Shown: positions 32,480 through 43,482 of the stretch, one piece after another
Numbering within the stretch: position 1 is the stretch's first letter
How the letters are laid out: each line of letters begins with the position of its first letter
Origin: Paractinoplanes brasiliensis
GTDB lineage: Bacteria; Actinomycetota; Actinomycetes; Mycobacteriales; Micromonosporaceae
DNA: 64,000 nucleotides
Assembly (NCBI RefSeq): GCF_004362215.1
Contig: NZ_SNWR01000001.1
Coordinates: forward strand, 1,302,001-1,366,000
Direction of reading: 5' to 3'
Notes under the pieces: model-generated
Told to the model about the DNA's origin: nothing
Database searches by the model: none
Seen by the model: the letters and a program-made list of their open reading frames with translations, nothing else
Made by a program: the position numbers and the translations under genes

Positions 32480-34825
32480 TCAGCTCATCCGCTGCATCAG
32501 GGTGCGAACGCGGCGCAGGTCACGGCGCCGGCGCTCGATAGTGGTGGCGATCACCACCAGCAGCAGGCCGGCCACGGCGAGCGGGATCCACCGCGGGATC
32601 AGGTCCCAGAACTGGGCCAGCTCGTGCAGGGCCAGCACGACCAGGACACCGCCGCCGACCAGCACGGGCGCCCGCAGCTTGAACACCGCCCCGGCCACCA
32701 CGACCGCCACTGCCGCCACACCGAGCAGCAGGCGCCGCAGGTGCTGGCCGTCGCCCGCGAGCACCGAGGCGAGGCTGGGCAGCAGGGCCGCGACCAGCGC
32801 GGGACCGTAGGCGACCCAGCTCGACCGGCCCCGGCCGAACAGCACACCCGCCAGCAGGGCGACGGCGGCGGCCGGAACCGTGTACGCCTCCAACGTGGTG
32901 ACGCCGTTGCCGGCCGCCACGAGGACGCCGGCGGCCACCTCGGACGCCACCGCCGCCAGCAGGTAACCGCGCTGCCGCGCCCGGATCGCGAGCACCAGGC
33001 CCCACAGCGCGAACACGATGGCGGCCCGTTCGGGGCCCGCGCCGGCGCCGGTTGCCGCCAGCACCAAGGCGATGGCCGCACCGGTGTGCGCGGCGACCTC
33101 GGCGGCCGGCCTGCGCAGCGCGGTGACCAGGGCCGAGACGGCCAGGACGGCGAACATCTGCGGGAGGTGGTCCGTGGTGAACGCGGCCACGCCGGACCAG
33201 GCCGCGGCGGGCACGGCGAGCAGGCCCACCAGCAGGCTCCCGGTGTGCAACGGGTCGCGGGCCGAGTCGCGGGTCAGGGTCGCGGTGGCGCACCCCAGCA
33301 CGGCGACGGCCGCGAACACGCCGGCGGCCACCCCCGGCTCGGGCAGACCGGTCGCGACCGCGTGCGCCCCGAGCGGAAGCGCGACGAACACCGCGGCCCG
33401 GTTGAACCGCACCGCCACCCCCAGACTCACCGCCACCAGCACCAGCTCGACGATCGGGGTGCCCCACCACGGCAGCTGCAGGCCGGTGACGGCGATCAGT
33501 GCCACCGCGATCAGGCTCACGAGGACCCGCCGGCCCGCCGGCACCAGCGCCACCGCGGCCGCGCCGAGCAGGGCCAGCGCGACCGGCAGCACCCAGCCGG
33601 CACGGGCCGGGTTCTCGTCGAAGTGCGCGACCAGCAGCGTCCGGAACGCCTCCACCATGGCCCAGCCGAAGGCGAACGCGGCCGGAGGCAGAACCGTGGC
33701 CGCGGCCCCGATCCGGGCGCCCACGCCGGCCCGCGGCACGGTCACGACCAGCACGGCGATCACCAGCAGCACCAGGGCCACCTCGGCCAGCGTGTTCCCG
33801 CCGCCCGGGGTGAGCAGCACGGTCACCCGCCCCGCGGCGATCGCCGTCGCCACCACCAGCAAGCCGTCCGCGACCTGACGGGCGACCGGCGCGGAGGCGA
33901 CCAGCGCGCCCGCCAGCACCACGAGCGCGGCGGTCACCAACGCCGCGCCGCCGCCCGCGGCCCGGCCGGGGCTCGTCGTGTCGAAGAGGGCGACCAGCGC
34001 GGAGCCGGCGGCGGCGAGGGCGGCCAGGCTGCCCGCCAGCACAGCGGCGAAACCGAGGCCGCCGCGCCGGACGGCCAGGACGGCCACGTTGAGGGCGCCC
34101 ACCGCGGCGAACGCGAAGCCCCACACCGCCGGGCCGGGCTCGGCCGCGGCCACCAGCAGCGGGATCACCGGCTGGGCCGCCACGAGCGCGGCGAAGCGGG
34201 GACCGGCCAGGCCGGTGAGGTGCTCGTAGCCGACCGCCACGGCGGCGGTGACGGCGCAGACCGCGCCCGCGTAACCCCAGGCGGAGCCGTCGGCCACGCC
34301 GAACAGGTTGACGTGCCAGGCGGCATACCCGTCGAGCAGCATCAGCAGCAACCCGATGGCGGCGAAGGTCTCGGCGGTGGCCGTCAGACGCCGGCGCAGC
34401 GCCACGAACGGCACGACGAGCGCGGCGCCGGTGACCACGGCCAGCACGACGGCACGGCCCCCGACACCGAACTGATCCCAGGCGACGGCGGTGAAGACGA
34501 TCGCGGCCACCGCGAGCAGCAGCCCGCCGATCAGGAAGAGCGCGGTCTGGACAAGCCGGTTCGAAGCCTCCCCGGCCGGGGCCGGGGCCGGTTGCCGTTG
34601 CTGGATGCGCGCAGCGGCGGCCTGCCTCCGGCTCCACACCTGAGCGAGCGTCGCCTCCAGCCCGGCCACGGCTCGCCGGGCCTCGAACAGCCGCCGGTTG
34701 AGCTCGGCGATCTCGGCGTCGGCCCGCACCACCTCGATGGCGTCCGGGTCGGGGCCACGCCCGCAGGACGGGCAGCCGCTCTCCGGCGAGGCCGGGGTTC
34801 CGCACTGCGGGCAGGGGTACGTCAT
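32480..34825 (-). CDS. Large polytopic membrane protein with N-terminal zinc ribbon (SCO7613-like)
   Basis: From ATG 34825 the protein has 781 residues. It opens with a zinc ribbon (YPCPQCGTPASPESGCPSCGRG, two CxxC pairs), a coiled coil (about 30-75), then more than twenty Ala/Val/Leu-rich transmembrane segments, finishing with a basic RRRRDLRRVRTLMQR tail. Actinobacterial proteins annotated as SCO7613 C-terminal domain-containing membrane proteins have this build; I assign it there from memory. Function unknown. The composition is extreme, which produces very long antisense open frames. Confidence 0.75.
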   Translation of the reverse strand: MTYPCPQCGTPASPESGCPSCGRGPDPDAIEVVRADAEIAELNRRLFEARRAVAGLEATLAQVWSRRQAAAARIQQRQPAPAPAGEASNRLVQTALFLIGGLLLAVAAIVFTAVAWDQFGVGGRAVVLAVVTGAALVVPFVALRRRLTATAETFAAIGLLLMLLDGYAAWHVNLFGVADGSAWGYAGAVCAVTAAVAVGYEHLTGLAGPRFAALVAAQPVIPLLVAAAEPGPAVWGFAFAAVGALNVAVLAVRRGGLGFAAVLAGSLAALAAAGSALVALFDTTSPGRAAGGGAALVTAALVVLAGALVASAPVARQVADGLLVVATAIAAGRVTVLLTPGGGNTLAEVALVLLVIAVLVVTVPRAGVGARIGAAATVLPPAAFAFGWAMVEAFRTLLVAHFDENPARAGWVLPVALALLGAAAVALVPAGRRVLVSLIAVALIAVTGLQLPWWGTPIVELVLVAVSLGVAVRFNRAAVFVALPLGAHAVATGLPEPGVAAGVFAAVAVLGCATATLTRDSARDPLHTGSLLVGLLAVPAAAWSGVAAFTTDHLPQMFAVLAVSALVTALRRPAAEVAAHTGAAIALVLAATGAGAGPERAAIVFALWGLVLAIRARQRGYLLAAVASEVAAGVLVAAGNGVTTLEAYTVPAAAVALLAGVLFGRGRSSWVAYGPALVAALLPSLASVLAGDGQHLRRLLLGVAAVAVVVAGAVFKLRAPVLVGGGVLVVLALHELAQFWDLIPRWIPLAVAGLLLVVIATTIERRRRDLRRVRTLMQRMS

Positions 34826-34919
34826 GCCGTCGATCCTTGTCGCCCGGCCGTCGTGCCGGGTGAGCACGCGTACTCAACCGGGCTGAGCACCTTGACGCGA
34901 GTGGTCGTACTGCTCGGCA

Positions 34920-35357
34920 ATGATCGAGACCAACGCACTGACGAAGAGGTTCGGCAAGGTCGACGCCGTACGGGATGTGACCTTCACGGCCGCACCCGGG
35001 CGCGTGACCGGCTTCCTCGGCATGAACGGCTCGGGCAAGACCACCACGCTGCGGATGCTGCTCGGGCTCACCCGGCCCACCTCGGGCAGCGCGCTCGTCA
35101 ACGGGCAGCCGTACAGTGCCCTCAAGGATCCGCTGCGGCAGGTCGGGGTCCGGCTCGCGGCCCCGCTGTCTTTCGAGACCCGGTTGCGCGTACGGGGTCG
35201 CGAACCCCACCGGTTGTGGCAGGCCTACGAACAGGCGGGCGCCGTGGTGACGACCGCCGCCGGCGGCAACCCTCGCGGGCTGTTGTTCTTCGCGGGCTGG
35301 ACGGCGCCGGCGTTGGCTGTCGCCCTGTGGAGCATCCGCCGCGACCTGAGCGATTAG
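34920..35357 (+). pseudogene. ABC-2 type transporter relic: ATPase N-terminus joined to permease C-terminus
   Basis: Residues 1 to about 85 are the beginning of an ABC-2 exporter ATPase (MIETNALTKRFGKVDAVRDVTF, Walker A GMNGSGKTTTLRML, LTRPTSGSALVNGQPYSALKDP) and then break off before the signature and Walker B motifs. The remaining roughly 60 residues look like the end of an ABC-2 permease: a periplasmic YEQAGAVVTTAAGG, one helix (GLLFFAGWTAPALAVALWSI) and RRDLSD. An in-frame deletion between adjacent ATPase and permease genes explains this. TACTGC lies 12 nt before the ATG, so the relic may still be expressed, but it cannot be a working ATPase. Confidence 0.7.
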
Positions 35358-35374
35358 TGACGTAGGCCACCCGA

Positions 35375-35402
35375 CGTCACGGAGGACCCGGCTGGTTCCG
35401 TC
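35375..35402 (+). promoter_or_regulatory. Candidate ECF41-type promoter of the oxidoreductase-sigJ operon
   Basis: CGTCACG (35375-35381) and CGTC (35399-35402) are separated by 17 bp. ECF41 sigma factors are known to recognise TGTCACA in the -35 and CGTC in the -10 region. The CGTC begins exactly 12 nt before the ATG at 35411, the same distance as the -10 elements at leaderless genes in this window. This suggests autoregulation by the sigma factor encoded second in the operon. Confidence 0.5.
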
Positions 35403-35410
35403 CCGCGGGC

Positions 35411-36526
35411 ATGACTGACATCGTTGTTCTCGGGGCCGGTTACGCCGGTCTGGCCGCCGCCACCAACCTGGCCGGCCGCACCCGCCACCGCGGCGACCTG
35501 CACATCACCCTCGTCAACGCCTCCTACCGCTTCACCGAGCGCCTCCGCCTGCACTCCACCGCCGCCGGCCACTCCACCGCCGACTTCGACCTGCGCGAGG
35601 TCGCGGCGAAGGCAGGCGTCACCTTCGTCCAGGGCTGGGTCACCGCCGCCGGTACCGTCCGCGTCGACGACGATCGCACCCTGAGCTTCGACACCCTCAT
35701 CTGGGCCCTGGGCAGCACAGCCGACACCTCCGACGTCCCTGGCGCCGCCGAGAACGCGTACACCCTCGACAGCTTCGCCGACGCCGAGGCTCTGGCCGCC
35801 CGGCTGAGGGAGATGCGAACCGGCGCCGTCCTGGTCTGCGGCACGGGCCTGACCGGGGTCGAGACGGCCGCCGAGATCGCCGAGCGCTACCCGGACCTCA
35901 CCGTCACCCTCCGGGGCCGTGAGGAGCCGGGCGCCACGCTCACCCCCAAGGCCCGGTCCTACCTCATGGCCGTTCTGACCCGTTTACGCGTACGGGTGGA
36001 AAGCGGCGCCGAAATCAGCAAGCTGCTCCCCGGCACCGCCGACGTGGTGGTGTGGACGGCCGGCACCAGGGTCTCGCCTCTCGCCGCCGAGGCGGGGATG
36101 ACGGTCGACGAGCGCGGCCGCATCGTCACCCGCCCCTCCCTGCGCTCGGTCTCGCACCCGCACGTGTACGCCGTCGGGGACGCTGCCGCCGTCCGGCAGC
36201 GCTACGGGATCATGCACGGCACGTGCCAGAGCGGGATGCCGACCGGGGTGCACGCCGCCGTGTCGATCGCCCGCGAGCTGGCCGGGCGGGAACCGCGGCC
36301 GTTCCGGTTCGGTTACTACCACGCGCCGATCAGCCTGGGCCGCCGTGACGCCGTGGTGCAGTTCACGCGCCCCGACGACAGCCCGCGCCGGGCCTTCCTG
36401 ACCGGTCGCGCCGCCGTCTGGTACAAGGAGACGGTGACCGCCTCACCGTGGCCGACCTTCACCCGCATGGTCGAACATCCGGGTTCGGCGTCGTGGTGGC
36501 CGCGCGGGGGCCGGTTCACGCGATGA
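35411..36526 (+). CDS. FAD/NAD(P)-dependent oxidoreductase (NDH-2-like), ECF41 partner
   Basis: The 371-residue pyridine nucleotide-disulfide-type reductase has an N-terminal FAD-binding GAGYAGLAAATNLA, a second dinucleotide-binding motif VLVCGTGLTGVETAAEIAERYP, and a C-terminal FAD contact YAVGDAAAVRQ. It resembles type II NADH dehydrogenases but lacks an obvious membrane anchor. Its stop overlaps the start of the ECF41 sigma gene (ATGA). ECF41 sigma genes are typically linked to a COE protein (carboxymuconolactone decarboxylase, oxidoreductase or epimerase), and this is the oxidoreductase version. Confidence 0.88.
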   Translation: MTDIVVLGAGYAGLAAATNLAGRTRHRGDLHITLVNASYRFTERLRLHSTAAGHSTADFDLREVAAKAGVTFVQGWVTAAGTVRVDDDRTLSFDTLIWALGSTADTSDVPGAAENAYTLDSFADAEALAARLREMRTGAVLVCGTGLTGVETAAEIAERYPDLTVTLRGREEPGATLTPKARSYLMAVLTRLRVRVESGAEISKLLPGTADVVVWTAGTRVSPLAAEAGMTVDERGRIVTRPSLRSVSHPHVYAVGDAAAVRQRYGIMHGTCQSGMPTGVHAAVSIARELAGREPRPFRFGYYHAPISLGRRDAVVQFTRPDDSPRRAFLTGRAAVWYKETVTASPWPTFTRMVEHPGSASWWPRGGRFTR

Positions 36527-37377
36527 CCGTCTTCGATCAGCATCAGCGGCTGCTGTTCTCGATCGCCTACCGCATTCTCGGCTCGGCCACCGACGCCGAG
36601 GACGCGGTGCAGGAGGCTTGGCTGAAATGGTCGGCGGCCGATCGTTCACAAGTTGCCGACCCCAAGGCGTACCTGGCCCGCATCGTCACCCATCAGGCGC
36701 TCGACCAACTGCGGGCGGCCCGGAGCCGGCGCGAGACCTACGTCGGCCCGTGGCTGCCCGAGCCGGTGCTGACCGCCGACGCCACCGAGCACGACGACGT
36801 CTCCACGGCGATGCTGGTGGTGCTCGAGACCCTCGGCCCGATCGAGCGCGCGGTGTTCGTCCTCAAAGAGGTCTTCGATTTCCCGTACGGGGAGATCGCG
36901 GCCGCCGTCGACCGGAGTGAGCAGGCCGTACGCCAGGCCGCGCACCGGGCCCGCGAACATGTGCGGGCGCGGCGGCCGCGGTTCCTCACCGACCGCGGCC
37001 GGCAGCGAGAGGTCACCGACCGGTTCCTGGCGGCGGCGGCCGGGGGCGACATCAACGGGTTGCTGCAGTTGCTCGCGCCGGATGTCACGTTGTGGACCGA
37101 CGGCGGCGGCAAGGTCCGTCAGGCGCGCAAACCCGTCTCGGGCGCTCAGCGGGTGGCCGCGTGGATGGCCGGGGTCGCCGGCTCCCCGTACGAGGGAATC
37201 GCCCCCGCCGACATGCGAGCCGAGGTGGTGGAGATCAACGGGACAGCGGGTGTGCTGTTCACCGGGGCCGGCCGCGTGATCGCCACGCTGACGTTCGACC
37301 TCGGCGAGGACGGGCTGATCCGGGAGATCTACAACGTGGCCAACCCCGACAAACTGCGCGCCGTCACGCGTGGCTGA
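36523..37377 (+). CDS. ECF41-family RNA polymerase sigma factor (SigJ type)
   Basis: The 284-residue protein has sigma region 2 (residues 1-65, YRILGSATDAEDAVQEAWLKW), region 4 (about 105-155, GPIERAVFVLKEVFDFPYGEIAAAVDRSEQAVRQAAHRA) and a C-terminal SnoaL-like extension of about 120 residues. Three ECF41 hallmarks are present: WLPEP in the linker, DGGGK in the extension and NPDKL near the end. In ECF41 proteins the extension modulates activity in place of an anti-sigma factor. It is translationally coupled to the oxidoreductase. The end overlaps the convergent F420-related gene by 14 bp. Confidence 0.92.
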   Translation: MTVFDQHQRLLFSIAYRILGSATDAEDAVQEAWLKWSAADRSQVADPKAYLARIVTHQALDQLRAARSRRETYVGPWLPEPVLTADATEHDDVSTAMLVVLETLGPIERAVFVLKEVFDFPYGEIAAAVDRSEQAVRQAAHRAREHVRARRPRFLTDRGRQREVTDRFLAAAAGGDINGLLQLLAPDVTLWTDGGGKVRQARKPVSGAQRVAAWMAGVAGSPYEGIAPADMRAEVVEINGTAGVLFTGAGRVIATLTFDLGEDGLIREIYNVANPDKLRAVTRG

Positions 37378-37756
37378 CCCATTCCGACCAGCGCTCGACG
37401 GTGATCTCGACGAACGGCCCGGCCGGCGGCGACTCCCGATACCGCGGGTAGCGCTCCTTCAAGGCCTCAAGGGCTTCCCCGTACGCCTCCAGCACGCGCG
37501 CCGTCCCGTCGGCGCGCACCCACCACAGCCGGGACCAGTCCGGCTCGTAATGATCGGCGAGCACACTGACCCGGGGGTCGGCCGCGATGTTGGCCAGCCG
37601 CTTCAACGCCCGCGACCGTTTCGGTTTCCCGTCCACAGCGAACACGATCCTGTCCCCCAGCAGCGCGAACACGATCGGCACCAGGTGCGGCCCGTCGGGC
37701 CCGGCCGTCGCCAGCCGGGCCACTTCGACGGTGGCGAACCGTTCGGCGGGTGTCAC
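37364..37756 (-). CDS. PPOX-class F420-dependent oxidoreductase (split-barrel)
   Basis: From GTG 37756 the protein has 130 residues, the right length for the TIGR03668-like PPOX family. Motifs are VARLATAGPDGPHLVPIVFALLGDRIVFAVDGKPKR, LKRLANIAADPRVSVLADHYEPDWSRLWWVRADGTARV. The fold binds F420 or flavin for reduction of an unknown substrate. The GTG overlaps the stop of the upstream luciferase-like F420 enzyme (GTGA), so the two are an operon. The frame continues far upstream only as antisense to that gene and is not coding there. Confidence 0.85.
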   Translation of the reverse strand: MTPAERFATVEVARLATAGPDGPHLVPIVFALLGDRIVFAVDGKPKRSRALKRLANIAADPRVSVLADHYEPDWSRLWWVRADGTARVLEAYGEALEALKERYPRYRESPPAGPFVEITVERWSEWVSHA

Positions 37757-38583
37757 CGTCCGGTCAGCTCGCCGATGGCCGCTTCCCATTTCTCCAGGGC
37801 CGGTTCGACCCGGCTCCACGGGCCGGACGGCAGCCACGTCGACACCCGGTCGATCCCGGCCCGCTCGCACTGCTCGAGGGCTTTCGGGTCGGCCGGCACG
37901 CTCAGCATCTGCACCTGCAGGTAGCGGTCGGCGCGGGCGCGCAGCTCGGTGATCCGCTCGAAGACGTTCTCGTCGCGCCACTGCGGGAACCAGCCGTCGC
38001 CGTGGTCGAGGACCCGGTCCAGCACGGTCGGGCCGCCGCCCCCGATCAGGATCGGCGGGTGGGGGCGCTGCGCCGGTTTGGGCCACGACCAGATCCGGTC
38101 GAAGTTCACGTACTTGCCGTGGTAGGTGGCCTCGTCGTGCCGCCAGATCTCGCGCATGGCCTGGATGCGCTCGGTCATCACCGGAACCCGTACGCGGGGA
38201 TCGGTGCCGTGGTTGAGCATCTCCTCGCGGTTCCAGCCCAGGCCGACGCCGAACTCGAACCGCCCGCCGCTGAGGTGGTCGACGCTCGCGACCTCCTTCG
38301 CGGTCGTGATCGGGTCGCGCTCGGTGACCAGGCAGACGCCGCTGCCGATGCGCAGCCGGCTGGTCGCCTCGGCCGCCGCGGTCAGCGCCACGAACAGGTC
38401 GTACGTGTGCCAGTACTTCTGCGGGAGCTGGGCGCCGCCGGGCCAGGGCGTGTCACGGCTCGCGGGGATGTGCGTGTGCTCGGCGAAGAACAACGCCGAG
38501 TGCCCGCGTTCCTCGGCCCGCCGGGCGATCTCGCCGGGCCGCATGCCGTCGTGGGTGGGGAAGTAGCCGACACCGAATTCCAT
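37753..38583 (-). CDS. LLM-class F420-dependent oxidoreductase
   Basis: The 276-residue protein is a luciferase-like TIM-barrel enzyme. MEFGVGYFPTHDGMRPGEIARRAEERGHSALFFAEHTHIPASRD at the N-terminus, LRIGSGVCLVTERDPITTAKEVASVDHLSGGRFEFGVGLGWN in the middle and HPPILIGGGGPTVLDRVLDHGDGWFP are typical of the TIGR03619 group. These use reduced F420 for hydride transfer; the substrate is unknown. First gene of a two-gene operon with the PPOX protein. Confidence 0.9.
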   Translation of the reverse strand: MEFGVGYFPTHDGMRPGEIARRAEERGHSALFFAEHTHIPASRDTPWPGGAQLPQKYWHTYDLFVALTAAAEATSRLRIGSGVCLVTERDPITTAKEVASVDHLSGGRFEFGVGLGWNREEMLNHGTDPRVRVPVMTERIQAMREIWRHDEATYHGKYVNFDRIWSWPKPAQRPHPPILIGGGGPTVLDRVLDHGDGWFPQWRDENVFERITELRARADRYLQVQMLSVPADPKALEQCERAGIDRVSTWLPSGPWSRVEPALEKWEAAIGELTGR

Positions 38584-38649
38584 GCACCGATCCTATGAAC
38601 CTCCCGGCTCCGAACAGCGTGTGACCGGAAAGCGCGGAGGGAGAGCCCC

Positions 38650-38866
38650 ATGATCCTCGCCATCGCCGTCACAGCCGCCCTGCTGGCCGGCTTCCTGACC
38701 GGCTTGCTGTGTTTCAAGAAGACCAACCAGTTCTGCGGCCGCTGCGGCGTCACCCGCGTGTGCCCGATCTGCCCGCCGCCGGCCCCTCAGCCCGCCCGGA
38801 AGACCAGCGGGTCCCGAATCATGGCCGTCCGCTCCGGCGTCCTCCCCGCGCAGCGGACGATCGGCG

Positions 38867-38886
<20 letters not shown>
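38650..38886 (+). CDS. Small membrane protein with paired CxxC motifs (78 aa)
   Basis: GGAGGGAG lies 6 nt before the ATG. Residues 2-22 form a transmembrane helix, followed by CFKKTNQFCGRCGVTRVCPICPPP with two CxxC pairs (CGRC and CPIC) that could bind zinc, then a disordered basic tail. The last 20 bp overlap the convergent glucosidase gene. No family recognised. Ribosome-binding site and Cys spacing argue that it is real. Confidence 0.55.
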
Positions 38887-41488
<2,602 letters not shown>

Positions 41489-41809
41489 CCCTGGATCATC
41501 TCGACGACTCTCAGAGTCTCACTGCCCGTTGTTACAAGTGTTGACACCGGATGATTCTGCACGACAACGGGAGGTCATCGGGTGGCTACTTTCGGCTGCC
41601 GGACGTGCGGCCGGCTCGACGACGGGACCGGAGGGCGGCGGCGGGCCCGGCCGAGGTGTTACGGGCCGGCCGTCCGGTGAAGATCGGACAAAAGTATGAG
41701 CGGCGGAACTTGCCTGGAATTTGTGGAAAGAAAAACGCTTTTCCCCGCCACTTGCCATCGGCCGGCCTCGACCATTTTCCTGTGCATCGGCTGAGAAACA
41801 GAAATGCAA
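41489..41809. other. Gene-free stretch with a small palindrome
   Basis: No supported gene is visible. The region upstream of the glucosidase start holds a 13-bp palindrome at 41506-41518 (GACTCT and AGAGTC around a central C), 18 bp from the start codon and well placed for an operator. The open frame at 41551-41877 on the plus strand has no ribosome-binding site or recognisable protein character. Base composition becomes more AT-rich after about 41690. Confidence 0.5.
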
Positions 41810-41849
41810 AAGCGAAGGGCGCACCCGATATCGGGTGCGCCCTTCGCTT
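41810..41849. terminator. Perfect 40-bp palindromic terminator
   Basis: The two 20-bp halves (41810-41829 and 41830-41849) are exact reverse complements around a GATATC centre, with AAGCGAAGGGC and GCCCTTCGCTT as the outer arms. It lies 19 bp beyond the stop of the secreted His/Gly-rich protein gene, and on that strand it is followed by TTTTGCATTTCTGTTT, so it is a strong intrinsic terminator for that gene. Confidence 0.85.
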
Positions 41850-41867
41850 CAATCAGAGCCGCTCGGC

Positions 41868-42287
41868 TCAGCGGTGACCCCGCGGGCCCTGCGGGCCGTG
41901 GCCGTGACCCTTCGGGCCCTGCGGACCGTGGCCCTGGGGGCCGTGCGGCTTGACGATCGGGCCGTGCCCGTGGCCGCGGACGTACCACTGCGCCTCGAGG
42001 GCGACCCAGCCACGCTTCGGGCCACGCTGCACCCGGTCGCAGTCGAAGTCGTGCCACTTCTTGTGGAACTCACCGATCTTGCCGGCCCGGTTGCAGGCCT
42101 GCTTGGTGCGGTAGTACCCGACGACCCGCTCCTTGGTCTTGAACTTCGGAGCCTTGGCCTGAGCCTGCGTGGCGTGGCCGGTGGCGGCCGGCGCGGACGG
42201 GGTGGCCGACGCCGGGCCGACGCCCATCGTCAGGCCGACACCGAGCGCGATGCCGGTCATGGTCAACATGCGCGTGACCTTGTTCAT
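41868..42287 (-). CDS. Secreted protein with a His/Gly/Pro-rich repetitive tail
   Basis: From ATG 42287, preceded by GAAAGG, the protein has 139 residues. A Sec signal peptide (MNKVTRMLTMTGIALGVGL, cleavage after PASA) leads to a basic domain with two cysteines (YYRTKQACNRAGKIGEFHKKWHDFDCDRVQ) and a tail of roughly 35 residues made of GHG, PHGPQGHG and GPQGP repeats. The tail could bind metal ions or act as an extended spacer. An in-frame ATG at 42311 is possible. AT-rich upstream DNA and a strong terminator mark it as a monocistronic unit. Family not recognised. Confidence 0.75.
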   Translation of the reverse strand: MNKVTRMLTMTGIALGVGLTMGVGPASATPSAPAATGHATQAQAKAPKFKTKERVVGYYRTKQACNRAGKIGEFHKKWHDFDCDRVQRGPKRGWVALEAQWYVRGHGHGPIVKPHGPQGHGPQGPKGHGHGPQGPRGHR

Positions 42288-42392
42288 GACAACGCCTTTC
42301 TCTCTGTTCACCGGGCTTTGCCCGATGCAGCAGATATTAGGGAATTCGCGCCATTAATCCGGCACGAAAACACGCCACGAAAGGGTGACTTG

Positions 42393-43481
42393 TCATCCGG
42401 CAAATAATTGATCTTGCAATTGATCGAAATTGTTTCCCTCGATTTGCGACTCGTTCAGCGCCGCGTCGACAGCGGCCGCGAGCGCCGCCGGCAGGCTCGG
42501 CAGCCTTTCCCGTACGGGGGTGGGAGGCTCCCGCAGGACGACGGCGACCGGGTCGGCGCCGGCCGGGAAGTCCCGCGGGGTGGCGCCGGTCAGCATCCAG
42601 TACAGGCAGGCGGCCAGGGCCCACCGGTCGACCTCGGGACCGGCGTACTTGTAGTCGATCACCTGGCGCCGGGGCATGAAGGCCACGCTGCCGGCGATCG
42701 CCCCGGTCGGCGTACGGCCGCTCAGCCCCGCCTGGTCGTACGCCTTGGCCAGGCCGAAGTCGCCCACCTTGAGCCGCCCGTCCGCGGTCAGCAGCAGGTT
42801 CTGCGGCTTGATGTCGCGGTGCACCAGCCCGCGCCCGACGGCGGAGGCGCCGTCGGCGTGCACCACCGGGACCTCGGCCGTGTGCGCATGACGCAGGGCG
42901 GCCGCCGCCTGACGGGTCAGATCCAAGGCGACGTCCACCCCGTACGGGCCATGGTCGGCGACACTGCCACCGGCGCAGTACTCGGCCACGAAGCCCAGCG
43001 GCTCGGCCAGGCTGCGGTGGAAGCGGACGATGTTCGGGTGCCGCAGCGCCGCCGTGCAGTCGAGCTCACGGCGGAACAGTTCGGTGGCCCCGGGGGCGGT
43101 CAGGGTCTTCACCGCGACCAGCTCACCGCCGGGCTCGCGGGCCAGGTGCACCACGCCCTGCGCCCCGCGGCCGAGTTCACGCAACAGCGCCAGCCCGCCG
43201 ATGGCGACCCTGACCAGCACGTACGCGTCACCCAGGCGCAGCTCGTCGCCGTCGTGCAGCGGGCGCTCGCCGTCGGCCCGGACACCGTTGACGTACGTTC
43301 CGTTGCGGCTGCCGAGGTCGCGTACGGTGACCTCAGCCGGCCGAATCGTCAACCGGCAGTGACGGCGGGACACACGGCGGCGGTCGTCGGCGACCCGGAC
43401 GTCGCAGCCCGGGTCACGGCCCAGCACCACGTCGGCCTCGCCGGTGAAGACGTGCCGCGCCCCGCCGGCCGTCAGGGTCAC
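42393..43481 (-). CDS. Serine/threonine protein kinase with N-terminal FHA domain
   Basis: From GTG 43481, one base after the stop of the upstream kinase gene, the protein has 362 residues. An FHA phosphothreonine-binding domain (1-90; GRDPGCDV, VSRRHC, GSRNGTYVNG) precedes a kinase domain with LGRGAQGVV, VAVK (Lys125), HRDIKPQN (His221) and DFGLA. A short insertion (VVHADGASAVGRG) precedes the HRD motif and the usual APE motif is altered to MPRRQ. No membrane anchor follows. The C-terminal tail (NESQIEGNNFDQLQDQL) is encoded by markedly AT-richer DNA. An ATG at 43529 would overlap the upstream gene by 47 bp. Confidence 0.85.
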   Translation of the reverse strand: MTLTAGGARHVFTGEADVVLGRDPGCDVRVADDRRRVSRRHCRLTIRPAEVTVRDLGSRNGTYVNGVRADGERPLHDGDELRLGDAYVLVRVAIGGLALLRELGRGAQGVVHLAREPGGELVAVKTLTAPGATELFRRELDCTAALRHPNIVRFHRSLAEPLGFVAEYCAGGSVADHGPYGVDVALDLTRQAAAALRHAHTAEVPVVHADGASAVGRGLVHRDIKPQNLLLTADGRLKVGDFGLAKAYDQAGLSGRTPTGAIAGSVAFMPRRQVIDYKYAGPEVDRWALAACLYWMLTGATPRDFPAGADPVAVVLREPPTPVRERLPSLPAALAAAVDAALNESQIEGNNFDQLQDQLFAG

Positions 43482-43482
43482 G

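Noticed and set aside
41551..41877. 108-codon plus-strand open frame in the gene-free stretch
   Set aside because: No ribosome-binding site, no hydrophobic or domain pattern, and it runs through the palindromic terminator at 41810-41849.
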